64,000 nucleotides of DNA from Oikopleura dioica (Eukaryota; Chordata; Appendicularia; Copelata; Oikopleuridae): NCBI GenBank assembly GCA_907165135.1, contig OU015566.1:11330157-11394156 (forward strand). The letters run 5' to 3'. Below the pieces are notes generated by a model that saw only the letters and a program-made list of their open reading frames with translations, searched no databases and was not told the origin of the DNA. Below are positions 1 through 11,832 of this stretch, in pieces. The first letter of the stretch is position 1; each line of letters begins with the position of its first letter. The position numbers and the translations under genes are program-made.

Positions 1-1558
1 CCCTCTCTTTTTGCGCTTGCGTTTTTATCTTCACTGGAATCATTTTTCCGATTCCCTTCATCTTCACTTGAGTCGGATGAGGAGATGACGAAGATGTTGT
101 GCTCTGCGGGTTTTCTAGCGACTTTTCTTCGCTTTCCGAACTGGACTCCTGTGTAATTGAGTCCAAGGCTTCCTGCGTAAGTATGTTCTGAATAAAGCTA
201 CAGTTAAGTGCAAAACTATAACCCCAAAGGCTCAAACCTCGAGTTCTTCCTTATCCAGATAAAGATCGTTAACAACTTCTTGTACATCTATTCCTCCGTC
301 AAGGCACTTTTCGAATACTAAAGAATTAGAAAAAATGGTAAAAAACCGGGACTTACATCTCTGGGCAGTTTGGATAGCAAATTTAATCTTCGGGAACGAT
401 TCAGGTTTATAAACAGCTCGAGCTGTATTCGTCCCATCAAAAGGCTCCTCTATCCTGATTTTCTTTCCAGTAAAGAGTTGGTTGTCTGGAAACATAAGTC
501 TTTCATCTAAAGCGCTCACTGGCTTCCCAAGTCTGACAGAGATGACTTGATTGAAGTCGAATTGATTGTAGTAGTCAAAGAAACCAAAAACAAGTTGACC
601 AACTGTAGCTGTGTTTTGGACTTCCCATTCCTATATAAAGCTTAATTCGTGGTCAATTCTCATTCTTTTACCGCTGGATGACGTCGAATACGATGAGGAA
701 GCTCATGAAGAGAGTCGGAGATGTTGATCTCTTCATCTAAGCCTTGAAGAACTGGAAGAATTGGAGGTGTGCGCGTTTGGAGATAATTGATAAGCATGAG
801 ATTGATGCTGTAGCTTGTTAGTGTTCCTTCGGAGGCATCGTTGATTGTGAGCTTTTTACAGATTTTCTTTAAAAACATGGCGACAGGTCTGACTCTGGGA
901 TCAATTACTCGAGGACCCATTGCACTAGAATTGAGTTAAACAGATATTTTTCACGATTTCAAACCTATATGCATTCAACAACCAAGTGTTCCGCAATCCA
1001 GTTAGGTTGTTACAGTTTATGTCGATCTGAACGCCTCGAATATTGAGCCTCAATATCGGGACTTTAGCTGGAATAAGTTCGGCGAAGTCGTTGAATTTTC
1101 CGACATTTCTTATCGCTTTGCGGCAGATTTTAAGAGCCTTCATAGAATCACTTTTGCTGACTTGTTCCTTAATTTCTGTTTAGCTGATTTTGAATTGTAC
1201 GACTAACAGTATCGTGGTCGATAACCAGACAGATATCGACATCGGAGTTCTTTGTTCCGAAGCCATTTGAGGTCGATCCCACAATATAACAAGAATAATC
1301 ATAGCCGGACTGTTGAATACAGTCTTCAACCCAACATCGGATCTCGTCCTTTTGATTGTAATGTTCCGACATTTGCTGGTGCATTTCGTAGTTGAACTCG
1401 ATGTATCCACTGAGTGGACATGTTCCAGGAGCAGGGTTGAAACGAGGCTCATTAAAATTGCGTCTCATTGATTTACCAGGATTCTGTCTACTCTTATTCT
1501 GTTGATCGTCATGGCGTGATTTACGCTTTCGATTTCCGCGACTTGGCATCATGCTCAT
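1..1558 (-). CDS. GLD2-type cytoplasmic poly(A) polymerase (TENT2-like), 3' end off window
   Basis: Non-canonical poly(A) polymerase that would add adenosines to mRNA 3' ends in the cytoplasm. The start is the ATG at 1558. A basic, low-complexity N-terminus (about 40 residues) leads into the nucleotidyltransferase core, with the signature GSTSNGFGTKNSDVDICLV (DxD metal ligands) near 1240-1290. The next exons carry AKVPILRL, a GLRNT motif (925-1143), the central stretch DPRVRPVAMFLKKICKK with SEGTLTSYSINLM (660-920), and the PAP-associated domain (about 360-630). A 39-nt GT-AG intron lies at 318-356. The reading frame continues Ser/Glu-rich to base 1, so the C-terminus is missing. ILF2 lies 133 bp upstream on the same strand, compatible with a two-gene operon. 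GLD2 is preferred over other TENT families from the core motif; the exact paralogue is uncertain. Confidence 0.85.
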
Positions 1559-1691
1559 ACTTATAAATTTAAATTTTTATTGCAGCACATTTTTTTTCAA
1601 TAAGTGGCGAGTGTTCAGAATGCAAGATAACTGGAAAGTTGATAAATGAATTGAACTAAAATTGAACGACATTAAAATTGAGTCAGGGTTT

Positions 1692-3180
1692 TTAAGCTTC
1701 CATCTTCACAGGCGCTGCTCCTTCCGCAGCTACTGGATCAGGAGTTGTTTCTTCATTGTGGACGTAGCATTGTACGGAAGGCTGAACAACGACATCGTTG
1801 ATGACTTGCATTTCTTCCAAGAGCCCAGTAGAATCTTCAAGCCCGAAGACTTTTCTGCCGCCACCTTGCATCAAAATTCTAAAGATAGGCTAGAGCGAGC
1901 AATAAAAGTGATAAAATACCTGAGAAGAGACTGAGCAGCGCAGCAAATGTTATCCATTTCTAATTTCGAAAACGAGTTGTGCACCGATCGACCGTCTCGT
2001 TCTGCTGGGTCGCGAATGCCAGCCGAGCCAGGGAGGAAAAAGCCAGAAGAAAGTAGCATGAGGGAGCGTTTCAATGCGCTTGGGACAGGCAAAATACTCT
2101 AAATTAAATTGACAATAGGAAAATCGAATAAGATTCTTACCGGATTTCCAGCTTCGTCAAAAGTAGACATCGAATAATGCGCCAAAAGTTCAACAGCCCA
2201 CTGAGACATGCCAAGAAAGCCATTGAAGCGCACTTTGAAATCGGAAAGGATTCGCGCCAGGAGTCGGATGTTTGGATCAACGCAATTGTCAGCAAACCAC
2301 TTGGCCCGTTTGCCCATGTCGAAGTTTTTGTACATGAGACGTTTTTGAAGATGTTCCTCGGCGCTTGTCTTTATTTTGTTGCCAGAGCATGTGATGAAGC
2401 AGTTCGCACGAAAGCCAGTCAAAGATTCGACTAAGCGAAAATGAAATTAGCGCGTGACAGTTATTCAAACCTCTTATACTAGCAGCTTCCTCACTAGAAG
2501 TGATTGTATACGTGGCTAAAGCGGAAGCAAGTTTATCAGAAAACTCTCCAAATTCGTCGATTTTCATAGGATTTCTCATCGTGATTAGAATTTCAAGTTC
2601 TTTGACTCCTAAATTGTCATTTTTCGAAACATTCTATAGTTGAACGAACCATCAATAAGGGTTTCATTGGCAAAAGCTCCAACAGTTCTGATATCATCAA
2701 TAGCTTGTGGTTCTTGCTCGGCTGGAGAATCTGCGTCTGCCTCGGTTTTGACTTCTAAACCGACATTCAGCTTATTATTTTATGGCCAAACACTTACCCT
2801 CTTTCTTAGCTTCGTCATTTTCGGTATAGAAAGAGCCCAAAACTTCCGTAATTTCCTCATAAACTTTGCTCATTGCCTGCTGATCATCCTCTGCCAACAT
2901 AATTTTCTTGTTTCTTTCTAAAATCATCTCTCCTACTTGCGAATCAAACTAAAAGTGCTTCATCAATCCTGCGTGAGATTTCGTTAGATACCTCGTTGCT
3001 TGTAACTTTTGGAAATTGGACTGCACAATGTTCCAGGTCAAATGGCGAAAAGGGAATAAATACTGAATTGCGTAGTGGACCCTGGAAATGACCTCCTCTT
3101 CCACCTCCTCTGCCTCTATTATATGGACTGGGACGACCGGGGTTTCCTCGCATCATTCCTCGACCGCGACCTCCAGCCAT
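1692..3180 (-). CDS. ILF2: Interleukin enhancer-binding factor 2 (NF45), DZF-domain protein
   Basis: Subunit of the NF45/NF90 double-stranded-RNA-binding complex in the nucleus. The N-terminus (2944-3180) is an RG-rich tail followed by FIPFSPFDLEHC and FPKV, as in ILF2. Later exons match the DZF domain: RAKWFADN, LLARILSDFKVRF and QWAVELLAHYS at 2099-2340, then LMLLSSGFFLPGSAGIRDPAERDG at 1871-2092 (two adjoining pieces of a conserved ILF2 segment). The protein ends with a short Glu/Ala-rich tail and TAA at 1692. The pseudo-nucleotidyltransferase lacks a visible catalytic triad, as in the family. Start: ATG at 3180; an AG acceptor at 3192-3193 sits 12 bases upstream without a nearby donor, suggesting trans-splicing. 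Short introns separate about six exons; their limits were not all resolved. Confidence 0.88.
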
Positions 3181-3256
3181 AGCGAAATAAACTGAATGAT
3201 TTTGAGCTATTTTATTAGAAAAAAGAAGAACAAGGGAAAAATCTGTGACAGGAATA

Positions 3257-3948
3257 AGGGACTAAGAATAAAGGGTACATGAACTATAACGAGCACAAAG
3301 GGTTATTTACAGGGGTATATTTACAAAATTTGTGGGAAATGTCACCGACCACTAGGTGGTTTTTTCGATGAAGGTTCCCATTAAAATGGGTCCCCTCCCG
3401 AATTAAAACACTTACTATTTTAAATGCCCCAATGGGGCAAGTGCTTAAAAGATTAAAAAGAAAAAAAAAAGTATATTGCCATAGAGATGGCATTTTTGTC
3501 CTAGAGAGGACTCCGTCCATGTCGACTCTTTCAAGAGGACTCTTTTTCAGGACGTAAAATCTTTTTCAGAATGTTTAAACATTCTCATAGTAATAAAAGA
3601 AAGAAAAAAAATATATTTATAGAAGAAAAAACTTCAGTGCCAAGCGGCGAAAAAGGGCATATTTGGGGCGATATCCTTGGACGACTCCGTCTTTGGATCC
3701 CCGCGCCCTGATGATTGTGGAATCTCGTTCATGAGCCACATGCGACGCAGACTGCGGAAAAACTATGAAATCTCGCAGATCGAAACGAAGAAAAATATCG
3801 GAATAAATCGCAGTTCGCAGTGCGAACTTCGCATCGTACTGTAGTCCGAAAGTTTTGGAAAACCCACATCCCTAGGGCCAGTGACATTTGTATTTAATAT
3901 GAAATAAATATGGCGTTATACGCCATATTCCCTTATTGTTAGGGACCG
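3257..3948. repeat. Possible degenerate DNA transposon or MITE (imperfect terminal inverted repeats)
   Basis: The left end, GGGACTAAGAATAAAGGG at 3257, resembles the reverse complement of the right end, GGTCCCTAACAATAAGGG at about 3930-3948, with similarity trailing inward for about 40 bases (shared TATAACG). Internal palindromes and the lack of an ORF fit a non-autonomous element. No clear target-site duplication was found. The match is only about 70-75 percent, so chance is not excluded. Confidence 0.3.
3907..3929. repeat. Perfect 10-bp inverted repeat with 3-nt loop
   Basis: AATATGGCGT, a 3-base loop, then ACGCCATATT. It lies near the right end of the possible transposon remnant, in gene-free DNA. 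The function is unknown. Confidence 0.8.
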
Positions 3949-4088
3949 ATTTCAATCTAAATATATTAATAGTTATTACTGGTTGAACGTGCAAGAATGA
4001 ATGGGATTCGAAGTACAGAAATTTAGATGAATATGCAAGCCACATTTAGGCATTTAATTTTTGCTGGACTAGAGCACTCTAGCGATAT

Positions 4089-7000
4089 TTATCGAAAGAG
4101 CCCGCTTGATACCGTTATATCGGCAAATATTGGGGGATAGTCGTTGTTGTTTTTCTTCGCGTTCATCGCTGAGGATGTCGAGGATCTAATTTCAGCGCTT
4201 GAAATGTCTCCTCTAAGCGTGAGCAACGATTTGATGTGCTCAGCTGTTAAATCCGAGTATCTTCCGACCATTGAGCTCAATTCTAGCTCTATCATATCTG
4301 GACTCGATTTTAATAAATCGGCAATACTTCGGATGACATCTGTTGCAGAGGCAGCACTATCTTTTGAGTTGGAGAGCTCTTTAAAATATCTTTTTGGGGA
4401 TGAAAAAGCGTCCTCACTTGGGATACTCGAGGTGTTATTTAAGAACCGAATAATATTCTCTGGGTGTCTCTGTGCTCGAGGCTATGTTAGTTTTGGAACG
4501 CGTGATGAATCACTTTTTAAACCCCTTTCCTTCCAAGATAATCTGCCTCGATCAAGAGTTGATCGGAGACCTCTCTTCTCTCTGTGTCATTTTCGTAGCC
4601 AGAAGCGCTGAATTTTATTTTCCCGTTTGCCGGTTGAATGATTGCCGCTACATATCGAACAGTGACACGTCTCTCGAGCTCCTTGATCAAACTGCAAAAG
4701 GGAAAATTAATAATTTGCCCTTCTCCATTGTGGCCGTTGAAACTGCAATTGTGGCAGGTTTGTTACCTAAACAAGTGCTCCGGGCGCAGCGATGCAAAGT
4801 CTTTCGAGTAGTCTGTCACCGTGGCGACAATGGTGTCAACTGGTCGCCCGCCAGGTGTCCCTGACGATTCAAGCCACTCTGATTTTGTCATGATTTGACC
4901 GAGGACCTCATTCAGGTCCATCATCACTTCCTCGACCAAAAATGAGCATCCTTTCTCAGCAGCGTCGTCGGCGATTTTGGAAATTGGACTATCGAAGCTG
5001 TCTGAAAAATTCTCATTTTACTACCTCTTCCTAGATTTTTGAGTTTTTTACGACCAGCGAAAGTAAGGAAACTGTCGCGACACTAATTTCAAAATTATTT
5101 TATTACCTCGTTGTATTTGGAACTTTGCCGCGACATCAGTAAAATTGTCCGCGAGCGTCTTGCAATTATTGATCGTTGCTACGGTGTAATTATGATACCA
5201 CTGCGCAGCGTTACGCGTCCTCAGATGCTGGTCTTTGAATTCTGACAATGCGCCGATAAGCTTTTCGAAGAACTCTCTCATCTCCAAGACGATGTCATTA
5301 AACACCCTGTCTTTTATCTCGTCGCTGATTTGTTTGGTTACGCCGAGGATTTCCGAAACCATTTGAGCAAGAATAACCGGCAGGTCTGTAACAAAGTAGC
5401 CATCAGCATCTCCACTTGGTGGGTCTGTTTTACGCCACTCTCTCGATTCCTGCGTGACAGCGTTTGACAGCCAAGCCTTGATATTCTCCTTGGTCGAACC
5501 AATGTAAACATTTATAAGCGCATTTTGTTCCGATCCATCGAGTAGTTCTGGGATTCGCTCTTTGGAAATTCCTAGCTCCGGGTTTCCCATGTAATTTTCG
5601 CTCGCATAGTGATTGAGGAAGATTAAAAGCTCGATAATTGTCTTGCCTTCAATTCCCTCGCGAATAAGACGATTGATTTCTGTAGCAAATGCGATGTGAT
5701 ACCAGTTTGTGAAACGGTCAAAAATGTTCCAACTCGGCGGGAAGCACGGAGCCACGATGTGTTTTAGAAGGATGAGCTCCGTAACGGAATCGCTTCCGAT
5801 CTTTCTGGGTTTGGGTAAGCAAATTGCTCAGAAAGCGTGACCTCATTTTTATGCGCTCTTTGTTTTGCGACATAAGTCTTTCATAATAAACAAAAAAGGG
5901 ACGGGACATATTAATTATTGACCCACGGGATCGATCCACTAACACAGTGCTCCTAAAGATTCTTATATGTTTGCTTATCCCTTCCTAAGTTGGCTCCCGA
6001 GCCAGCCATCGCCAGCTTTCTTCTCGATTCTGAACTTTGCTTCGATCGTGCCCTTCAAGCTCTCAAGCACTTGCTCTCTCCATTCTTTAGGCCGGCCCGG
6101 GGGTGCGAAACCCGAATAGGTTTTTCTCCTACTAGTCTCTTGATCGATCGAGGTCTCTCGCTCAATAATTCGCAAAGCGCTGTGACGAGCTTTAGTGAGT
6201 CACTACCTCTCTTTATTTGAATTAAAAATCATTTGCTTTCAAAAAGGAAGTCTGACGAAAAACGCCTCTCTTGACAGTCTCTCTCTATCTCTCTTTGGCG
6301 CTAATATAAACTAAATGACGCTGTAAAGGAACGTTACATAAGAAAACTCTTTTGACAACTGCGCGAACTTTCTAAGGATAAGTTTTTAAAGCTCTGCCTG
6401 ACAAGCAGCTCCGGCTTGGACTTTGCGATGGAAAAGGAGTCGGTAATAATACTCGAGATTTTTCTAAAAAGATGGAGGATAACGCAAATATGTAAAAAGT
6501 AAATATAGACTTGAGGCAATAGAGAGTCTAGCTCAAAGTTCATTCTTTACCTGTACAGTTCGTTTGATACAACATCGACATCTTGAAAGTATCGATTCAG
6601 AAGTGTGACATCTCCTTGACTTCCGTTTTCCAGTTTGTGCTGCTCGTACAAAAGCTCATCCCGTGATATCTCAAGCTCTCTTATTGTCTTGTGAGCTTCG
6701 AGCAGCTTTTCTTCTTTGAGCTGATCTCTCGCTGCTTCCACACTTTCTGGCACTGTGAAGATTTGTCGCAAGTTATCCATTGCCGAGCTTAGCTGACGAT
6801 GTTCAGCAGAGATGTCTTTGATTTCTCGAATGTGCTTATCATGGAAGGCAGTGTCCATCATTTCTTCCACTGTCTTCATCGTTTTACGAACTTCTTGAAC
6901 ATTTTCAATGGCGGACTTTAGCTGCTCAATGCCAAATCGAACACCATCAAGTTGAGAATGAACGGCAGTTTTGAGGCGCGATTCGACACCCATCCGTTTC

Positions 7001-7170
7001 CGGGCGATTCCTATTATAGAAACAATAAATAATTGAGAGCAGTAACTACCTTTCTTGTATTGATCCACTTTATCCAGCTGATCGGGTCGTTGGAGCAGTT
7101 GTGCAACTTTCTTTAGCGCTCGTTTTTCAGCTTCTGCTGTATCGATTTGAAGGTCATTTTCGAATTTCAT
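4089..7170 (-). CDS. EXOC3: Exocyst complex component 3 (Sec6)
   Basis: Core subunit of the octameric exocyst that tethers secretory vesicles to the plasma membrane. The N-terminal exon (6547-7170) contains LLQRPDQLDKVDQY, nearly identical to animal EXOC3, then SQLDGVRFG and a heptad-like coiled coil; a short intron splits this exon near 7015-7050. A further exon reads ISSIITDSFSIAKSKPELLV, joined to RIIERETSIDQE and FAPPGRPKEW (5975-6210), apparently across a GC-AG intron. Downstream, 5048-5755 carries WRKTDPPSGDADGYFVTDLP and KDQHLRTRNAAQWY. The C-terminal part (4089-4870) includes RRVTVRYVAAIIQ and ends with DLTAEHIKSLLTLRGD before TAA. The start is the ATG at 7170. About seven to eight exons; single-copy family, so the identity is firm although not every exon edge was resolved. 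Confidence 0.87.
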
Positions 7171-7487
7171 TCTCCAGTTTTTTAAATTTAGTACTTTCTA
7201 ATTAAGTTTGTGTTAATTACTCTCAATAAATAATTTAATTCATAAATCACATGATGTGTTTGTGAAGATTTGGAGGCAGTAAGGTAAACAGTTTATAACT
7301 GACTTTGTCTTCAAGGTCTTTGAGGTCGATTACGCATTCGTGGATTAGATGAAGTATACTCAGTGACGCTTGAGAACGGATAGATATTTACTTTATGAGG
7401 CCAAAAAGGAAAAGTTATGGATACACTATTAAATCATTGTCAAAGATAGTCATAAAGCTATCAGGCAATTAAATTTGACGGATTAAT
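7171..7487. other. Intergenic, nothing recognised
   Basis: About 317 bp of AT-rich DNA between the EXOC3 start and the COX10 stop. No ORF, RNA gene or repeat is visible. It should hold the EXOC3 promoter, but no TATA box was found. Confidence 0.6.
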
Positions 7488-8670
7488 TCAATAAGAATCC
7501 GAGCCTAAGATCGTGATGAATCCTGTACTAGACCAAAACAATTTCCTTGCTGCTGCGATAGAGTTGATGCCCAGACTCCACTGTGCCTGATAGTAAGCCA
7601 TGATGCTCCCACCCATCGCAATTGCAACGAGTGGCATGTATCGAAGCCAGAATGTGGAATTCTCACTTTCCCCGCAGCTCTGGATCTTGTGATTTTTAGA
7701 AAGTTCTTCGTGAGCAAACCAGGTCAACAAAGCGAAACAGAGGATTGACCCAATTGACCAGACTTGATCCCAACGGCCCGTTATTCCAAGCATTTTATAG
7801 CCAGCGCGGTGGTACTCCGGGTTCCGCTCAACAGCGAGCCCGTAAAAATGGGGAAATTGCCAGAAGAAAAGCAAACCAGTCGGGACAATCCAGAAGTTAT
7901 TTACAAACTCTCCGCCTGTATTAGTCAAGTAGCCCATAAGCGGCGGAATTGCACCGACGAATGCACCAATTTGCGTGTTTATCCAGCTTTTTCGCTAAAA
8001 TTAAAGATTCTCGTTGTTGATTTCTTTTTAAAGCCGTACCTTCAAAGTAGTGTAAATCCAATAATACAGCCAGACATTGAACACTCCGAGTCCCGCTACA
8101 GTCGCATTACAACCGGCCGCTAGAACTGCACCGCCGTAGACAACATTTTTCATTCCTCTAACTTGCGCTTCATAATGAGCCAAATCATATCCGTTGTAAG
8201 ATCCTCTCTTGACGAGTTCTCTCAGCCTAGTTCTTTCCATTTGACGGTCGTATGGGACTTCGTGTTTTTGGTTGAAAGTGTTAGCAGCAAGACCAAGTCG
8301 GTATATTCCGTAATACAAGCAACCAAGCTCTAGCAAATTAATACTAAAAATAAGTTCCTTCAATTTATTTTTCAAGGTACCTAAATGGATATCCAACCAT
8401 CATGTACCCAATAATCCCGGCCAGTCCGTTTGACCGGGAAAGTGCATCCTTCCCGACTCCCTTATGAAAAGCCCGATCGGGGGAAAAAGAAGGTCGCAAA
8501 CTGCCCCAACTTGAAAAGTTCGTTGTCAATTTTCTCAGTTCACCTTCCTCTGCATCGCCATTTTTGATGATCCCAGTGACTCGAGGATCAATGGATTTTA
8601 CGCCAAGCGCTGCCTCGCACTTGGGCGACTTTTTCAAATAAACAGCGTAAGATCTACTGGCCCGAATCAT
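7488..8670 (-). CDS. COX10: Protoheme IX farnesyltransferase, mitochondrial (COX10)
   Basis: UbiA-family prenyltransferase of the inner mitochondrial membrane that converts heme B to heme O for cytochrome oxidase. The first exon starts at ATG 8670 with a basic, Ser-rich presequence (MIRASRSYAVYLKKSPKC), then the first membrane helix GLAGIIGYMMVGYP. A short GT-AG intron near 8341-8380 joins to a second exon with NTFNQKHEVPYDRQMERTR, the family's aspartate-rich prenyl-diphosphate site (EVPxDxxMxRT), and LGVFNVWLYYWIYTTLK. The last exon has GAIPPLMGYL and LLFFWQFPHFYGLAVERNPEY, matching the COX10 WQFPHF motif, then further hydrophobic helices to TAA at 7488. Last in a run of five same-strand genes; an AG acceptor at 8699-8700 precedes the ATG. 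Confidence 0.88.
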
Positions 8671-8847
8671 CTCATTGTCTGCAGAAACTTTTTCAGCTCT
8701 GAAACAAAAGCAATCAAAGAAACATTTTTGCAGCTATTTTTATTGAAAAGCGCCCGATTATTATGACAGTAAAAGGAGGTTTTCCGCTTTTGATTTGCGG
8801 ATTGAAGATAAAGGGAATGTACAAAAAGTAAGCTGGCAAGACGAAAG

Positions 8848-9512
8848 TTAAAGAAGAAAAGCCAGAAGAAAGATCGTCGCAACGATTATGAAAAAGGGCA
8901 GACAGCTCTTTAGAAATCCGCACATGTTCACGAAACGGCCTCGAATAAGCAGCATCTTTATTTCAAGGTTTCATTATTGTCTTATCGTTAACCAAGAATT
9001 GGAATGAAGAAAAATCTATGAAACCATGCCCAACATACACTGACCATATTCCAGTTTGATTTGCCCTTGTATTCCATCAGATTCATAGCCATCGCTACGT
9101 GGCTGTGGCAATTATCGCTAAAAATCGTTTAAAAACATAGAAGGGCGGCGTAAAAATTACCAGCAAAGATTGTGCATTCGCCCGTTATATTCATCGGAGG
9201 CTTCTTTTACAGCTGTATCCCATTGTTTTCCGCTGATATTTGTTGGGTCGAGTTGCAAATAGCGCGTGGTCTTGCCAAATGCAAGATTATCTTCAGAAAC
9301 GTAATATGGACCCGCAAAATCACGAATGACGCCATTCGAGTAGGCAATCCCTAAAATTAACATTATCTTCCATGATTTCAACTGTCCTTACCAACATGCC
9401 CGATGAAAGGCAAAAACCAAGATATGCAAGGAAGAGGAGTCCAAACGATACAAAAAGGAAATCGATCTTTTTTGATATCAATTGGCTTCATGTTTTCTGA
9501 TTCCTCGACCAT
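8848..9512 (-). CDS. TMEM222: TMEM222-like membrane protein
   Basis: Conserved small eukaryotic membrane protein with the DUF778 fold; its cellular role is poorly known. Exons were read as follows. ATG at 9512 begins an exon with [15 protein letters not shown] and [10 protein letters not shown] short GT-AG intron is followed by [27 protein letters not shown] and [11 protein letters not shown] (9157-9360). Another short intron gives [16 protein letters not shown] and [10 protein letters not shown]. The last exon ends with [20 protein letters not shown] and TAA at 8848. These blocks match human TMEM222 ([21 protein letters not shown]) closely. An AG acceptor at 9520-9521 lies 8 bases before the ATG. 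CDC40 ends 124 bp upstream and COX10 starts 178 bp downstream. Confidence 0.85.
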
Positions 9513-9635
9513 CTACGAACTAAAGAAAAATTATATTTTAAATATAATCTAGTGGCCTATTTATGCAGTGATAAAAACATGTGTTAGGCTGGCAGGATAC
9601 AGTAAAGTTCGATTGAGTGTTACAACGAAATAAAC

Positions 9636-11699
9636 CTAATCCCAAAGTTTGATCGTCCCGTCCCACGAACAGGTAACGAGTTTCGATGGCTCCTTGGGCA
9701 GCCATGTTGTGCAAATGACAACTTCATCGTGTGCCTGTAAAATGTTTTAACGGCTATAAACTTTTGAAAATAATACTTTGAACTTTGAGTAAAGCCTCGT
9801 TGTTTTCCAGTCCCAGATGTGAACTTTTCCCTGTCCATCTCCGGAGCAAAGATAGCTCATGTCAGGACTAAATGTTGGAACGCAAGCGTAACCGGCGACG
9901 AGATGGCCTTTGAAGATCTTCTTTCTCTTTGGCCGGAACTTGCCGCCAGTACAGTCATAGGTTTGGATGGTGTTGTCAAGAGATTGGAAACAGACAAATC
10001 GATTGTCGGGAGATTTCACCGCAGCGGGCATGGAGTGCATACCTGAAAATAAATTGAAATGCTGTCGAGAATGGGATCATACCCGGATCGGCGATATATT
10101 TAAAATCGACTGGAATGTCCCATTCCCAGACACGAATAGACTTGTCATCCGAAGTCGTTACAAATCTCTTGTTATCATCAATAAACGTAATCGAGTTGAT
10201 TGGATTCAAATGACGATCGTATTCTTGAACGATATTCCCAGATCTGATATCCCATGCAGAAACCTTCAACAAGTAAATGATCAGAAAAATGGATTTTTTT
10301 TTACCTTTTTGTCATTGCATCCAGCAAGGAAAATATGTTGTTTATCCGCATCAGGGTTGAATTTGACAACATAAGGAATCTTTCTATTCGTGAATTTTGA
10401 AATGCACTTGCCAGTTTCTGTGTCCCAATATTTGATGAATCTATCGTACGAGGCGCTGAGAAAATGTTCGCCTAAAAATCTTCATAAAAATCAAGAAAAG
10501 AAACAAATAAGGAACCTTTGATAGTCATATCAGATTGCCTGACACCCTTCGAGTGCCCATCATAAGTTCTCAACAGACGCCTCTTTCCATACGTCTCCCA
10601 TAATTTCAATTTGCAATCCATAGAAGTAGATAACAGCAAATGACCAGTGCCCGGAAAGAGCTGAATATTCGTAACTCCTTTTTGATGTCCTTTGAAAGTG
10701 TGAATGAGTTTCTTCGGCAAATAGCATCGTTCCACAGTGTGCGTCTCTTTCCAGTTGACGCCCTGGTCCATAGGAGGGTGGAGGTAATTTCTGCCCAAGT
10801 AATCGTTGGGATCTGAAAATAAACATGTCAGAATGTCAACACATAGAAAGTCTTACCGTTGATATGAAGCTGCGTCTTTTCCATAACGACATCGTCATCA
10901 TCGTCATTCGCTTTCGACCTGTTGTTTCGTTGCTGTCGCTTGCGAATTTTACCTAACACAATATTTATAACCTAACGATCCAACATTTATTTACCTAGAA
11001 TATCATCGAGCTCTTCTCTAACTTCACCGCTTGGATTCGTTTCCTCCATGGTCTTCTCGTCTTTATACTTTGCCCAAGGTCCCTTCCACCCCTCGATGTC
11101 TCCAGCATCATCATTTTTCGCACGCTTTCTTTTCTTTCTTTTCACATTCATCCAGACACTGCCACCTTGTTCGACAGCTTTACCGTCGATTCCGTGATAA
11201 CTTGTCACGGTTTTCATATCCTACAAAAATTTAAGGACATTTAATGAAAAGCTCAGCTTCAAACCTCATCAGCGCTATCGAAATTCTTTGATGGATCAAT
11301 GGCCGTTCCATAGGAATGATAATTTCTTCGTTGCGTTTCGAAGGCAAAATCAGAAATGTGCTCCTTCTCAGCATAACCAGCCAGGGTGTTTCGCTCGGCC
11401 GCTGCTTGATTACTTTTCAATGGATTTGACGGCCCCTGTTCTGGCATATAAAGTTCTTCGACAGTTGGATTGAAGACGATCTCTCCTTTTGTTGTATCGA
11501 CACTTCTGCCGTTGTGAACATCGTACTTTGTGATGACATTTGGTGCAACGACGATATCTGTTGACGTCTTGATTGGTTCTGGCTTCTTCATATTCGTCAT
11601 ATGAGAAATGGCATCGGCATGCTTGACGCAATTCAAGTTCTCCTCGTCCGACTCAGAGTCGGAGCCTTTGTAAGCTCCGAGCGCGGCCAGAGTCGCCAT
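9636..11699 (-). CDS. CDC40: Pre-mRNA-processing factor 17 (CDC40/PRP17), WD40 repeat
   Basis: Spliceosome component acting at the second catalytic step. The start is placed at ATG 11699 ([20 protein letters not shown]), which aligns with the N-terminus of animal CDC40; an AG acceptor at 11715-11716 lies 15 bases upstream. The N-terminal region has [20 protein letters not shown] (conserved GYAEPxHIxDFxFExQRR) and YGTAIDP. A basic segment KRKKRKRAK follows (10987-11217), then WD40 blades: [70 protein letters not shown] and finally WDGTIKLWD, ending at TAG 9636. At least six short introns. Third in the five-gene run. Confidence 0.92.
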
Positions 11700-11832
11700 T
11701 TCAATTGCTTCACTCTGAAAGAAATATCTATTTTTGCTGATTATAGAGCAATTTACATTTATTTCAGTACACAAATATGTTCAATAAATTTACAGAATAT
11801 ACAGAAATTCAGAAATATGAGAAGTTACAGTA

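Larger units (their letters stand above)
3181..4088. other. Gene-free stretch between EXOC3 and ILF2
   Basis: No supportable gene. It is rich in short palindromes: ACCACTAGGTGGT near 3350, GCCCCAATGGGGC near 3425, GTTCGCA-G-TGCGAAC near 3810 and a perfect 10-bp hairpin at 3907-3929. The two ends of a 690-bp segment show loose inverted similarity (see the separate repeat entry). The one open frame here (3284-3520, minus) has no recognisable protein character. Confidence 0.6.

Noticed and set aside
3284-3520. 78-codon minus-strand ORF in the gap between EXOC3 and ILF2
   Set aside because: It lies in palindrome-rich DNA that looks like a transposon remnant, and has no recognisable domain.
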